DNA of 40,898 bases from an uncultured Pelagibacteraceae bacterium (GTDB lineage Bacteria; Pseudomonadota; Alphaproteobacteria; Pelagibacterales; Pelagibacteraceae). A program made the position numbers and the translations under genes. Of the stretch, positions 8,450 to 17,941 are shown in pieces (within the stretch, counting starts at the first letter, position 1; each line of letters begins with the position of its first letter). The stretch spans positions 1-40,898 of the forward strand of contig CACJSJ010000009.1 in assembly GCA_902596045.1 (NCBI GenBank), written 5' to 3'. Below the pieces are notes generated by a model, which was not told the origin of the DNA, did not search any database, and saw nothing but the letters and a program-made list of their open reading frames with translations.

Positions 8450-10108
8450 ATGAAAGATGAATTATTATTTTGCCCCCTAGGTGGATCTGGAGAAATAGGA
8501 ATGAATATGAACCTATTTGGTTATGGTCAGCCTGGAGATCACAAATGGATCATGGTTGATATAGGGGTAACATTTGCTGATGATACTATCCCTGGAGTTG
8601 ATTTGATTTACCCAGACCCAGGTTTTATTGTTGAAAGAAAAGATAATTTATTAGGCATAGTTTTAACACACGCTCATGAAGATCATATAGGTGCAATAGC
8701 TCATTTATGGCCCAAGTTAAAATGTAAAATTTTTGCAACACCGTTTACAGCTGTTTTGATTAGAGAAAAATTTAAAGAAAAACACATTGATATAACAAAT
8801 GAATTAAAAATTGTTGAGCTTAATGGAAAAGTTAAACTCGAACCTTTTGATATAGAATATATTACTCTTACTCACTCAATTTTAGAACCTAACGGTTTAA
8901 GAATTCAAACCCCAGCCGGTGTTATTTTACACACAGGTGACTGGAAAGTGGATCCAAACCCTTTGATTGGAGATGAAATAAACTCTAAACGACTTAAACA
9001 GATTGGTGATGAGGGGGTTTTGGCGATGATTTGTGATTCCACAAATGTATTTAGTGCTGGAAGATCGGGATCAGAACTTGATGTAAGAAAAAACATACTA
9101 AATATAATGGAAAGACTTAAGAAGAGAATAATTATCACATCTTTTGCATCCAATGTAGCTAGAATGGAAACAGCATTTTATTGTGCAGAAAAAACAGGTA
9201 GACAAATTTCTTTAGTTGGAAGATCAATGCACAGAATTTATAAAGCTGCAAGGCAATGTGGTTATTTAAAGAATACAATTGAACCAATAGACCCTAGAGA
9301 AGCAAAACATTTTTCAAGAGAAAAAATAGTATATTTATGTACTGGTAGTCAGGGTGAACCAATGGGTGCTATGATGAGAATTTCAAATTACACACACCCA
9401 GATATTTTTATTGAAAAGGATGACGCTGTAATATTTTCATCGAAAATTATTCCTGGTAATGAAAAAAAATTATATAAATTACATAATCAACTTGTGAAAG
9501 ATGGAATTGAAGTAATTTCAGAAGAAACTGAATTCATTCATGTCTCAGGTCACCCTAATAGGGAAGATTTAAAAGATATGTATGAATGGGTAAGACCTAG
9601 GTGTGTGATACCTGTTCATGGAGAACACCGACATATGATAGAACACATAAATTTTGCAAAAGAAATGCAAGTTCCTTATCCAGTCCAAGTAGAAAATGGG
9701 GATATAGTTAAGCTTTACCCCGGAGAAAAACCTGAAGTCTATGATAAAGCTCCAAGTTCTAGATTATATTTAGACGGAAATGTAAGTGTTGATGAAGATG
9801 CTCAATCGATAAAAGATAGAAAAAATTTAAGTACTAATGGCTACTTAGAGGTGACTATTTTGATTACTCCTAAGGGAAATATTCATAATAATCCAATATT
9901 AAGTTTTAGAGGTTTACCTGTTGATGATAAGGATGATTTTGTTTATGGAATTGAAGATGAAATTGAAAAAACAGTTAGAAGTTTCAAATTAGGAAGCAAA
10001 CAACAAGAGCATAATTTAATTGATGCTTTAAAGATTTCCTGCCGAAAATTTTCAAAAGAAAAAACAGGTAAAAAACCTTTTACAAACATCAATTTAGTAA
10101 AAATTTAA
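8450..10108 (+). CDS. rnj: Ribonuclease J
   Basis: Metallo-beta-lactamase/beta-CASP ribonuclease with 5'-exonuclease and endonuclease activity, used in RNA maturation and decay. The zinc motif THAHEDHIGA (His74, His76, Asp78, His79) is intact, and LHTGDWKVDP supplies further metal ligands. The beta-CASP domain includes ICDSTNVFSAGRSGSE, FASNVARM, CTGSQGEPMGAMMRI and HVSGHPNREDL. VIPVHGEHRH is the final beta-CASP motif, followed by a C-terminal RNase J domain. At 552 residues it is full length. It lies one base from each neighbour. Confidence 0.96.
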   Translation: MKDELLFCPLGGSGEIGMNMNLFGYGQPGDHKWIMVDIGVTFADDTIPGVDLIYPDPGFIVERKDNLLGIVLTHAHEDHIGAIAHLWPKLKCKIFATPFTAVLIREKFKEKHIDITNELKIVELNGKVKLEPFDIEYITLTHSILEPNGLRIQTPAGVILHTGDWKVDPNPLIGDEINSKRLKQIGDEGVLAMICDSTNVFSAGRSGSELDVRKNILNIMERLKKRIIITSFASNVARMETAFYCAEKTGRQISLVGRSMHRIYKAARQCGYLKNTIEPIDPREAKHFSREKIVYLCTGSQGEPMGAMMRISNYTHPDIFIEKDDAVIFSSKIIPGNEKKLYKLHNQLVKDGIEVISEETEFIHVSGHPNREDLKDMYEWVRPRCVIPVHGEHRHMIEHINFAKEMQVPYPVQVENGDIVKLYPGEKPEVYDKAPSSRLYLDGNVSVDEDAQSIKDRKNLSTNGYLEVTILITPKGNIHNNPILSFRGLPVDDKDDFVYGIEDEIEKTVRSFKLGSKQQEHNLIDALKISCRKFSKEKTGKKPFTNINLVKI

Positions 10109-10109
10109 T

Positions 10110-10355
10110 ATGAGTTATACAGGTTTAGCGATTATCTATATAATCATATGGTGGATTGTTTTTTTTGCCATTCTTCCAATTGATGTAAATAGGGAAAAAG
10201 CTGTTAAAATCGATGGAGAGGATCCTGGATCTCCTGAAAACCCAAAAATGCTCAAAAAGTTTATATATTGCACTGGAATAACTACTATTATTTTTATAAT
10301 AATTTATCTATTAATGAAATTTGAATACTTAAATTTAAGAAATATGATTTCATAA
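10110..10355 (+). CDS. DUF1467-family small membrane protein
   Basis: An 81-residue protein with two hydrophobic helices (about residues 4-22 and 49-67) separated by a short polar loop, KIDGEDPGSPENPKMLKK. The IIWWIVFFAILP first helix and the proline/glycine-rich loop match the alphaproteobacterial family I know as DUF1467, which usually sits between rnj and proS as here. No enzymatic function is known to me and no catalytic motif is visible. It is almost certainly a real gene, because family pattern, position and one-base spacing on both sides agree. It is probably an inner-membrane protein. Confidence 0.85.
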   Translation: MSYTGLAIIYIIIWWIVFFAILPIDVNREKAVKIDGEDPGSPENPKMLKKFIYCTGITTIIFIIIYLLMKFEYLNLRNMIS

Positions 10356-10356
10356 G

Positions 10357-11691
10357 ATGTACTTTACTAAATCATTTATTCCAATACTTAAAAATAATCC
10401 TTCCGAAGCTAAAATTAAATCTCATCAATTAATGTTGAGAGTAGGAATGATAAAACAATCATCGGCGGGTATTTATTCATGGTTACCCCTAGGATTTAAA
10501 GTAATGAAAAAAATTGAGCAAATTGTAAGAGAAGAACAAAATAAAATAGGCGTTCAAGAAATTTTAATGCCAACCATTCAATCAAGTGAAATTTGGAAAG
10601 AAAGCGGACGTTACGATGACTATGGTGAAGAAATGCTTAGAATCAAAGACCGACAAGACAGAGAAATGCTTTATGGTCCAACAAATGAGGAACTTGTTAC
10701 AGATATTTTTAGGGCTTCAGTTAAATCTTATAAATCATTGCCACAATTACTTTATCATATTCAATGGAAATTTAGAGATGAGGTAAGACCGAGATTTGGA
10801 ATTATGAGATGTAGAGAATTTTACATGAAAGATGCTTATTCATTTGATGTTTCAGATGAAGAGGCTTTTTTTTCTTACAATAAATTCTTTCTTTCATATT
10901 TAAGAACTTTTAAACGTTTAGACTTAACCGCAATACCAATGGCAGCAGATACAGGACCTATAGGAGGAAACCTTTCTCATGAATTTATTATTTTAGCTGA
11001 TACTGGAGAAAGCAAAATTTTTACGGATAAAGAAATATTTAGAGTAAGTAGCGATAATACTAAAGTTGAAAAAAAATCTTTAGAAGATTTAAGAAAAAAA
11101 TATGAAAAGTTTTACGCTGTTACAGATGAAAAATTTAATAAAAAAGAATTTGAAAATAAAGTAATTGAAGAAAATAGATTAATTACGAAAGGTATTGAAG
11201 TTGGTCATATATTTTATTTTGGTGATAAATATTCGAAACCAATGGGTGCATCTGTAGATTTGCCAGGAGGAAAAAAAGATTTTGTTAAGATGGGATCTTA
11301 TGGTGTAGGAGTTTCAAGACTTGTTGGTGCAATAATAGAAGCTAAATATGATGATAAAAATGAAGTCATGAAATGGCCAATTTCTGTTGCTCCTTATGAT
11401 GTTTCAATAATTCCTATGATTAATAAAAACGATAATACGGCCTTGGAAAAAGCAAATAACATTAATGATGAACTTATTAAAAATAATATAGAAGCAATCA
11501 TAGATGATACAGATGAAAATTTTTCTTCAAAAATTAAAAAGATGAATTTAATAGGAACACCATTCCAAATTATTATTGGTAAACAAACTCAAGGCGATTT
11601 AGTAGAATTCAAAGAAACAGGCCAAGAATCTAAAAAACTTAAATTAGAAGAGGCCATTAAAATAATTAAAGAAGAAAAAGTAAAAAATTGA
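10357..11691 (+). CDS. proS: Prolyl-tRNA synthetase (short form without editing insertion)
   Basis: Class II aminoacyl-tRNA synthetase charging tRNA-Pro. Motif 2 is seen as FRDEVRPRFGIMRCREFYMKDAYSF and motif 3 as MGSYGVGVSRLVGAIIE. IGGNLSHEFIILADTGES and GIEVGHIFYFGDKYSKPMGA are typical of bacterial-type ProRS. At 444 residues it lacks the roughly 180-residue INS editing domain present in E. coli (572 residues); short forms are characteristic of alphaproteobacteria. The C-terminal anticodon-binding domain (PYDVSIIPMINKN onward) is present. Its TGA stop overlaps the TTG start of lolC (TTGA). Confidence 0.96.
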   Translation: MYFTKSFIPILKNNPSEAKIKSHQLMLRVGMIKQSSAGIYSWLPLGFKVMKKIEQIVREEQNKIGVQEILMPTIQSSEIWKESGRYDDYGEEMLRIKDRQDREMLYGPTNEELVTDIFRASVKSYKSLPQLLYHIQWKFRDEVRPRFGIMRCREFYMKDAYSFDVSDEEAFFSYNKFFLSYLRTFKRLDLTAIPMAADTGPIGGNLSHEFIILADTGESKIFTDKEIFRVSSDNTKVEKKSLEDLRKKYEKFYAVTDEKFNKKEFENKVIEENRLITKGIEVGHIFYFGDKYSKPMGASVDLPGGKKDFVKMGSYGVGVSRLVGAIIEAKYDDKNEVMKWPISVAPYDVSIIPMINKNDNTALEKANNINDELIKNNIEAIIDDTDENFSSKIKKMNLIGTPFQIIIGKQTQGDLVEFKETGQESKKLKLEEAIKIIKEEKVKN

Positions 11692-12920
11692 TTTCCACTC
11701 TTGAAAAAGAAATTACATTTAGATTTTTAAAAGCCAGAAAAAATGATGGTTTTTTGAATGTTATTTCAATTTTTTCATTCATAGGAATTAGTTTAGGTGT
11801 TGCAGTATTAATTATTGTAATGTCCGTAATGAATGGTTTTAGAACCGAACTAATAAATAAAATTGTAGGCTTTAATTCTCACATTACAGTTCAACCCTAT
11901 GAAAAGGCAATAAACATAAATGATGTAAAAAAAGGGAGCTTGGAATTGATTTCAAAAAATTTAATATTAAGCAATTCAAGTGAAGCTATAATTATCAAAG
12001 AAAAAAGTTCAAAAGGCATACTTTTGAGAGGTTATCTCGAAGATGATTTTCCAAAACTTGAATTAATCAATAATAAAAATTTTGTTGGAGAAACTAAAAA
12101 ATTAGAAAAAAACTTCATTTCTATTGGAAAAGAATTAAGTTTTAGCCTTGATTTAGAGATAGGTGATAACATTTCAATTATGTCATCATCAGGTGTCGAA
12201 ACGATAATAGGAAACTTGCCAAAACAAAAAACTTTTACCGTCATATCAATTTTTGATAGTGGCCTAGCTGATTTTGATAATAATATAATTTTTCTAAATT
12301 TAGAGACACTTGAAGAGTTTTCTAATCTATCCAAAGATGATCGAAATTTAGAAGTTTATCTAAAAAACCCTCAAAAAATTGAAAATCAAAAAAATATAGT
12401 AGAAAAAATTTTTCCAATGGATTTAGTTTCATCATGGGCTGACATGAATAAATCATTATTTTCAGCCTTAAAAGTTGAAAGAAATGTCATGTTTATAATT
12501 TTATCTTTAATAATAATTGTAGCAGCATTTAATATAATTTCTGGTCTAACAATTTTAGTAAAAAACAAAACAAAAGACATTGCTATATTAAAATCAATTG
12601 GAGTCTTAAATAATTCAATTATTAAGATATTTTTTCTAATTGGAGTTATCATTGGTACATCAGCTACACTATTTGGAATTTTTTTAGGTGTTACATTTTC
12701 AATTTATGTTGAAAGTATAAGAGGATTTATCAGTAATACATTTGATATAACCTTGTTTCCAGAAGAAATTTATTTTTTAAGTACTTTGCCGTCTGAAATT
12801 AATTTAAGCTCAATTTTTTTAATTTCAATCTGTTCAATTTTTATAACAATTTTGGTCTCAATTTTCCCAGCAATGAAAGCCGCTCAATTAGATCCAATTA
12901 AATCACTTAAATATGAATAA
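11688..12920 (+). CDS. lolC: Lipoprotein-releasing ABC transporter permease (LolC/LolE type)
   Basis: Inner-membrane permease that, with the LolD ATPase, extracts mature lipoproteins from the inner membrane for the outer membrane. The start is a TTG overlapping the proS stop by 4 bases, chosen because it gives the family N-terminus (EITFRFLKARKNDGF, then a first helix ending VLIIVMSVMNGFR). The architecture is one N-terminal helix, a periplasmic MacB-like domain (about residues 50-260), then three C-terminal helices of the FtsX family, ending PAMKAAQLDPIKSLKYE. Only one permease gene is present before lolD, so it may act as a homodimer (LolF-like) as inferred for many non-enteric proteobacteria. 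Length is 410 residues. Confidence 0.93.
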   Translation: MISTLEKEITFRFLKARKNDGFLNVISIFSFIGISLGVAVLIIVMSVMNGFRTELINKIVGFNSHITVQPYEKAININDVKKGSLELISKNLILSNSSEAIIIKEKSSKGILLRGYLEDDFPKLELINNKNFVGETKKLEKNFISIGKELSFSLDLEIGDNISIMSSSGVETIIGNLPKQKTFTVISIFDSGLADFDNNIIFLNLETLEEFSNLSKDDRNLEVYLKNPQKIENQKNIVEKIFPMDLVSSWADMNKSLFSALKVERNVMFIILSLIIIVAAFNIISGLTILVKNKTKDIAILKSIGVLNNSIIKIFFLIGVIIGTSATLFGIFLGVTFSIYVESIRGFISNTFDITLFPEEIYFLSTLPSEINLSSIFLISICSIFITILVSIFPAMKAAQLDPIKSLKYE

Positions 12921-13596
12921 TTTTATAGAATTATCTAACCTGACAAAAACCTTTGTTGCAAAAAAAAATGTAAAAGTTTTAAAACAAATAAATTTTAAAT
13001 TTAAATTAGGTAAAATTTATTCATTAATGGGGCCATCTGGTTCTGGAAAATCAACACTGCTAAATCTTATTTCTTTAATCGATAGACCTTCATCTGGTTT
13101 AATAAAATTTCAGAGTCAACAAATTGATTTTAACAAAAATAAAGAAAATGATTTATTTAGGGCCAATAATATAGGTATTGTATATCAGCAAGATAATTTA
13201 TTGACTGATTTCACCGCTTTAGAGAACGTTTACCTTTCAAACTTAGCAGTAGGAATTAAAAAAGATGATGCTCAAAGTAAAGCAAAATATATTCTTAAAA
13301 CTGTAGGTCTCTCACACAGGTTGGATCATTATCCAAATGAACTTTCTGGTGGTGAAAAACAAAGAGTCTCAATCGCAAGAGCTTTAATAAATGAACCAAA
13401 GATTATTCTTGCTGACGAACCGACAGGCAGCCTAGATAAGAAAACTTCAATTGAAGTATTTTCTTTATTAAAAAAACAGAGAAATTCAAAAAGATTAATA
13501 ATATTTGCAACTCATAATAGATTTTTTGCTAATAAGTCTGATTGCTTATTGGAAATGGTAGATGGTAATATAAAATCTATTAATGCCCGAGTCTAA
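12913..13596 (+). CDS. lolD: Lipoprotein-releasing system ATP-binding protein LolD
   Basis: ATPase that powers lipoprotein release through the upstream permease. The Walker A motif GPSGSGKST is at residues 40-48, the Q-loop at about 92, the ABC signature LSGGEKQR at 144-151 and Walker B IILADEP with catalytic Glu169, followed by TGSLD and an H-loop (ATHN). Length is 227 residues, as expected. It starts 8 bases inside lolC and overlaps dnaE by 14 bases, so translation of all three is probably linked. The MacB/LolD subfamily is further indicated by the YQQDNLLTDFTALENV segment. Confidence 0.95.
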   Translation: MNNFIELSNLTKTFVAKKNVKVLKQINFKFKLGKIYSLMGPSGSGKSTLLNLISLIDRPSSGLIKFQSQQIDFNKNKENDLFRANNIGIVYQQDNLLTDFTALENVYLSNLAVGIKKDDAQSKAKYILKTVGLSHRLDHYPNELSGGEKQRVSIARALINEPKIILADEPTGSLDKKTSIEVFSLLKKQRNSKRLIIFATHNRFFANKSDCLLEMVDGNIKSINARV

Positions 13597-16500
13597 TTTT
13601 AAAAATTTTAATCACTTAAAAATTCATACCCAATATTCAATTTGTGAAGGTGCTGTTAAAACTGATGATCTAAAAGATAAAACAAAAGAATTAAAAATTA
13701 AGGCACTTGGAATTTGTGATACATCAAATTTATGTGGAGCAGTAGATTTTTCTGATAAATTATCTAAGGTTGGAACTCAACCAATCATCGGAACTCAAAT
13801 TAATTTTAAATTTGAAGATACAATTGGTTTATTACCTTTATTTGCACTTGATGAGAATGGTTATAAAAAAATAATTGAATTATCATCAAAATCTTATTTA
13901 GAAAATGATGAACTTTCAGATCCACATATAGATATTAAAAATTTATTTGAGTCAGACAGTTCTGGTATTTCAATTTTTTCAGGAACAGTATTTGGTTTAT
14001 TTGGAAAACTATTTGATAAAGGTAAATTTCAAGAAATAAGCAAACTTTACTCAACCCTAAATAAAAGTTTTAATGAAAGATTTTATTTGGAAATACAGAG
14101 ACATAATGATCATAATGAAAAAGCTTTTGAAAAATTTAATCTCAATCAATCTAGTAATCTTAAAATACCATTAATTGCTACGAATGAAGTTTTTTATTTA
14201 ACAAAGGACATGCATGAGGCTCATGATGCTCTTATATGTATTGGTAACAAAACTTATATTAATGAAAAAAATAGAATTAAGTATAGTTCAGAACATTATC
14301 TAAAAAACGATTCTGAAATGACTGAATTGTTTGCTGATATTCCAGAAGCATTACAAAATAATTATAATTTTCCTTTAAGATGTAGTTTTAGACCACTTTT
14401 TTCAAAACCAATTTTACCAAATATAAGTTCCACTGAAGACGGTAATGCTAGTGATATTATTAAAAAAGATTCTTTAAACGGTTTAAAAGATAAATTTATT
14501 AAATTTTTTAATTTAAAATCCAATGAGATAGAAAATAATAAACAGTTTTTAATTTATAAAGATCGACTGGATCATGAATTAGAAATTATTATCAAAATGG
14601 ATTATTCGAGTTATTTTTTAATTGTTTCTGATTATATAAAATGGGCAAAAAATAATGATATACCTGTTGGACCAGGACGTGGCTCAGGAGCAGGCTCACT
14701 TGTTGCTTGGTGTTTGTCAATTACAGATGTGGATCCAATTAAATATAACTTAATTTTTGAACGTTTTTTAAATCCTGACAGAATTTCAATGCCTGATTTT
14801 GATATTGATTTCTGTGAAGAAAAAAGAGATTTAGTTTTTAAATATTTAACTCAGAAATACAAAAATAGTGTTGCTCATATAATTACATTTGGGAAATTAA
14901 AGGCAAGAATGGTTATTAGAGATGTTGGAAGAGTCTTAGGTCTTGCTTATGGTTTTGTAGACAGTATATCAAAAATGATACCATTTGATCCATCAAGACC
15001 TCAAACTTTATCAGAGTGTATTGGTGGTGAGCCAAGACTTCAAAAAATGATAAATGAAGACTCTAGAGTTAAAAAACTCGTTGATCTCTCCCTAAAACTA
15101 GAGGGTTTAAATAGGAATGTTGCAACCCATGCAGCAGGTGTAGTGATTGCAGATAAAAAATTAACAGAAGTAGTTCCCTTATATAAAGATGCATCAACAA
15201 ATTTATTATTACCCTCAACACAATTTGATATGTACTCTGCAGAAAATGCAGGCTTAGTTAAATTTGATTTTTTAGGTTTAAAAACTTTAACTGTAATTAA
15301 TAACACTCAAAAATTAGTACGAAAAAAGAATAAAGATTTCGATATAGAAAATATTAGTTTTGAAGATAAAAAAGTTTTTGAACTTATGTCCTCGGGTAAA
15401 ACAGTTGGATTATTTCAAATTGAAAGTGCTGGGATGAGGGATGCACTTACTCATATGAAACCAAACCATATTGAAGATATTATAGCTTTAGTTGCTTTAT
15501 ATCGACCTGGCCCCATGAGCAACATTCCAATTTATAATGATTGTAAACATGGAAGAAAAACACCAGATTATTTACATCCTTTATTAGAAGATATTCTAAA
15601 ACCAACCTATGGAGTAATTATTTATCAAGAACAAGTGATGCAAATAGCTCAAAAGTTGTCAGGTTTTACTGCTGGACAAGCTGATTTATTAAGAAGAGCA
15701 ATGGGCAAAAAGAAAAGAGCAGAACTAGAGAAACAAAAACAAAATTTTATTGCTGGTGCTGTTAACAATGGAATAAGCAAAGATGTTGCGGCTAGTATTT
15801 TCTTAAAAATTGAACCATTTGCAGAATATGGTTTCAATAAAAGTCATGCTGCTGCTTATGCAATTATCTCTTATCAAACAGCATTTTTAAAAACTTATTA
15901 CCCTAAAGAATTTATTGCTGCCTCAATGACAATGGATATTTCAAATCAAAACAAATTAGGTGAATTTTATGAAGAATTGAAAAGACTTGATATTGAAATC
16001 ATTAGACCAGATATAAATGAATGTTATGCTGATTTTAAAACTGAAAATGATAAATTTTACTATGCATTAGGTGGAATCAAAGCTGTTGGATTAGAGGCTA
16101 TATCTAATATTGTTAAGGAAAGAGAAATTAACGGAAAATTTTTATCTATCAATGATTTTATTAAAAGAGTTAATCCTAAAGACATTAATAAATTACAATT
16201 AGAAGGATTAGTCAAATCAGGAGCTTTTGATAAATTAAATAACAACAGACAATCAATATTTAATTCTATACCAAGTATGATTACCAAATCAAAAAATGAT
16301 TTTGATAATAAGTTAGCTAACCAAATTGATTTATTTGAAGAAACTGAAGAAAATGAAACTAATATAATTAGCAATATAAAAGATTGGGAATTTGAAGAGA
16401 GATTATCAAAAGAATTTGAAGCGGTCGGGTTTTTCATATCAGATCATCCACTTAATCAATTTAAAGAAATCTTTGAGGATTATAAGATTATAGAGTACCA

Positions 16501-17002
16501 GGAATTTTTTTCTAATGATGAAATTAAAGAAAACAATATTGCTGCAACATTATTAAAAGTAATAGAAAGAAAGACTGCAAAAGGAAATTCCTACGCAGTT
16601 TTAAGATTAACTGATTTGAGTAATGTCTTTGAATTATTTATATTTTCGGATGTATTAGAATTAAACAGAGATATTTTAAAAGAGGGATCATCACTTATAT
16701 TGACTTTAACAAAAACGATTTCTTCAGATGAGGACAAAACTAAAAGAATTAATGTTCGTAAAATTGCATCATTAAAAGATTTGTTTAGTGGCACCATTAA
16801 GGAAATTACCTTAAATTTGACTTCAAAAGAGCAACTTAAAGAAGTACAAAATTTCCTCGAAAAAAAGGGAGAAACCTTAGTAAATATTAATTTTTCAGAT
16901 GATAGAGAAACACATAAATTTAAGCTTAAATCATTAAGAAATATCAATAGAAAATCTATTAATATTTTAAGAAATAAAGAAATAAGCTTAAATATAGATT
17001 AA
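13583..17002 (+). CDS. dnaE: DNA polymerase III subunit alpha
   Basis: Replicative DNA polymerase catalytic subunit (C-family), 1139 residues. An N-terminal PHP domain opens with HLKIHTQYSICEGAVKTDDL. The palm contains GPGRGSGAGSLVAWCL and the catalytic aspartates in MPDFDIDFC (about Asp405 and Asp407), with the third in VKFDFLGLKTLT (about Asp562). The fingers region includes VALYRPGPMSNIP, YGVIIYQEQVM and EYGFNKSHAAAYA, followed by the helix-hairpin-helix region and an OB-fold with the C-terminal segment (from about residue 990). The start ATG lies inside lolD, overlapping by 14 bases. It follows lolD in the conserved alphaproteobacterial order and is followed by the largest gap in the window, so a transcript boundary may lie here. 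Confidence 0.97.
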   Translation: MPESNFKNFNHLKIHTQYSICEGAVKTDDLKDKTKELKIKALGICDTSNLCGAVDFSDKLSKVGTQPIIGTQINFKFEDTIGLLPLFALDENGYKKIIELSSKSYLENDELSDPHIDIKNLFESDSSGISIFSGTVFGLFGKLFDKGKFQEISKLYSTLNKSFNERFYLEIQRHNDHNEKAFEKFNLNQSSNLKIPLIATNEVFYLTKDMHEAHDALICIGNKTYINEKNRIKYSSEHYLKNDSEMTELFADIPEALQNNYNFPLRCSFRPLFSKPILPNISSTEDGNASDIIKKDSLNGLKDKFIKFFNLKSNEIENNKQFLIYKDRLDHELEIIIKMDYSSYFLIVSDYIKWAKNNDIPVGPGRGSGAGSLVAWCLSITDVDPIKYNLIFERFLNPDRISMPDFDIDFCEEKRDLVFKYLTQKYKNSVAHIITFGKLKARMVIRDVGRVLGLAYGFVDSISKMIPFDPSRPQTLSECIGGEPRLQKMINEDSRVKKLVDLSLKLEGLNRNVATHAAGVVIADKKLTEVVPLYKDASTNLLLPSTQFDMYSAENAGLVKFDFLGLKTLTVINNTQKLVRKKNKDFDIENISFEDKKVFELMSSGKTVGLFQIESAGMRDALTHMKPNHIEDIIALVALYRPGPMSNIPIYNDCKHGRKTPDYLHPLLEDILKPTYGVIIYQEQVMQIAQKLSGFTAGQADLLRRAMGKKKRAELEKQKQNFIAGAVNNGISKDVAASIFLKIEPFAEYGFNKSHAAAYAIISYQTAFLKTYYPKEFIAASMTMDISNQNKLGEFYEELKRLDIEIIRPDINECYADFKTENDKFYYALGGIKAVGLEAISNIVKEREINGKFLSINDFIKRVNPKDINKLQLEGLVKSGAFDKLNNNRQSIFNSIPSMITKSKNDFDNKLANQIDLFEETEENETNIISNIKDWEFEERLSKEFEAVGFFISDHPLNQFKEIFEDYKIIEYQEFFSNDEIKENNIAATLLKVIERKTAKGNSYAVLRLTDLSNVFELFIFSDVLELNRDILKEGSSLILTLTKTISSDEDKTKRINVRKIASLKDLFSGTIKEITLNLTSKEQLKEVQNFLEKKGETLVNINFSDDRETHKFKLKSLRNINRKSINILRNKEISLNID

Positions 17003-17009
17003 TTTATAC

Positions 17010-17038
17010 TTGTTAAATTAATAAAATATTAGTAAATA
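17010..17038 (+). promoter_or_regulatory. Possible sigma-70 promoter for the rpsB operon
   Basis: TTGTTA (17010-17015) and TAAATA (17033-17038) are 17 bases apart, just after the dnaE stop and before the rpsB leader. The -10 match is poor and the region is nearly all A/T, so many chance matches exist. A promoter is expected here because this is the widest gap in the window and it precedes a ribosomal protein gene. Confidence 0.3.
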
Positions 17039-17131
17039 GCTGAATAAATTAACAAACACGCACACAGTTTTTGGTTTTATACCTCCTGTCCTTTAATGGT
17101 AATTACTGTGGTGGCTCAACAGGGAATAAAT
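17039..17131 (+). promoter_or_regulatory. Probable structured 5' leader of rpsB
   Basis: The gap from dnaE to the likely rpsB start is 129 bases, far longer than any other here, and its 3' part is much richer in G and C than the surroundings. ACCTCCT (17081-17087) equals the anti-Shine-Dalgarno core of 16S rRNA. TCCTGT (17084-17089) can pair with ACAGGG (17119-17124), which overlaps the purine-rich AGGGA just upstream of the ATG. A competing pairing of ACC (17081-17083) with GGT (17110-17112) is possible. This looks like an autoregulatory leader in which S2 protein binding or folding hides the ribosome site. From memory, an rpsB leader motif has been proposed in 'Ca. Pelagibacter'. Confidence 0.5.
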
Positions 17132-17941
17132 ATGAAGATACCTAACGTTACAATTCAACAATTATTAGAAGCAGGTGTTCATTTGGGACACAAAACTTTG
17201 AGATGGAATCCAAAAATGAAAAAATACATTTTTGGAAAAAGAGACTCGATACACATTATAGACTTAACTCAAACACTGGAATTAACAAAAGTTGCATTAG
17301 AAAAAGTATATGAAACTATATCAAATAATGGAAAAATACTTTTTGTTTCAACAAAAAAACAAGCCTCAGAAGCTATAGCTGAAGTTGCAAAAGAAACAGA
17401 TCAATATTTTGTAAATTATAGATGGTTAGGTGGAATGTTAACTAACTGGGGAACAATCTCAGGATCTATAAAAAAAATGAAAAAATATGAGTCGGATCTT
17501 GTTTCAGAAAACAGAGGTTTTACTAAAAAAGAACTTTTAAAAATGAGCGTAAAGAAAGATAAATTGCAAAGATCTTTAGGCGGTATTGCTGATATGAAAA
17601 AAACACCTGATTTAGTTTTTATTATCGATACAAATTATGAGTCTCTGGCAATTCAAGAGTCTGTAAAATTAAGGATACCAATTATTGCAATCTTAGACAG
17701 TAATTCAAATCCAGATGGAATCGATTTTCCAATTCCTGGAAATGATGACGCTAGAAGAGCAATTGATCTTTATTGCAACCTAATCAAAGAAACAATAAAT
17801 TCTGCTAAAAAATCAGCTCCAAAAGAAAATAAAAAGGAAGAAAGTAAAAAAGAGAAAAGTTCTACCAAAACTATTCAAGAAATAGATAGGGAAAAATTAG
17901 AAAAAAAATTTTCTAAAGAAAAAAAGGAGAATCTTAACTAA
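17132..17941 (+). CDS. rpsB: 30S ribosomal protein S2
   Basis: Small-subunit ribosomal protein that binds late in 30S assembly near the platform and helps recruit S1. The start chosen is the ATG at 17132, giving [20 protein letters not shown], the family N-terminus. An in-frame ATG at 17096 would add 12 residues ([12 protein letters not shown]) with no family match and would translate through the probable leader. Family motifs include [38 protein letters not shown] and [12 protein letters not shown] lysine/glutamate-rich C-terminal tail of about 35 residues ends the protein (269 residues from this start). Its stop overlaps tsf by one base. Confidence 0.96.
   Translation: MKIPNVTIQQLLEAGVHLGHKTLRWNPKMKKYIFGKRDSIHIIDLTQTLELTKVALEKVYETISNNGKILFVSTKKQASEAIAEVAKETDQYFVNYRWLGGMLTNWGTISGSIKKMKKYESDLVSENRGFTKKELLKMSVKKDKLQRSLGGIADMKKTPDLVFIIDTNYESLAIQESVKLRIPIIAILDSNSNPDGIDFPIPGNDDARRAIDLYCNLIKETINSAKKSAPKENKKEESKKEKSSTKTIQEIDREKLEKKFSKEKKENLN
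17924..17929 (+). promoter_or_regulatory. Shine-Dalgarno site for tsf
   Basis: AAGGAG lies 11 bases before the tsf ATG at 17941, inside the end of rpsB. It supports independent ribosome loading on tsf, in contrast to most genes here, which lack such a site. Confidence 0.65.

Noticed and set aside
16060-16437. 125-codon open frame on the - strand opposite dnaE
   Set aside because: Low-complexity Leu/Ser/Ile shadow of the polymerase gene; nothing supports expression.
17096-17131. Upstream ATG extending rpsB by 12 residues
   Set aside because: The extra residues match nothing in the S2 family and cover the likely leader structure; the ATG at 17132 gives the standard N-terminus.
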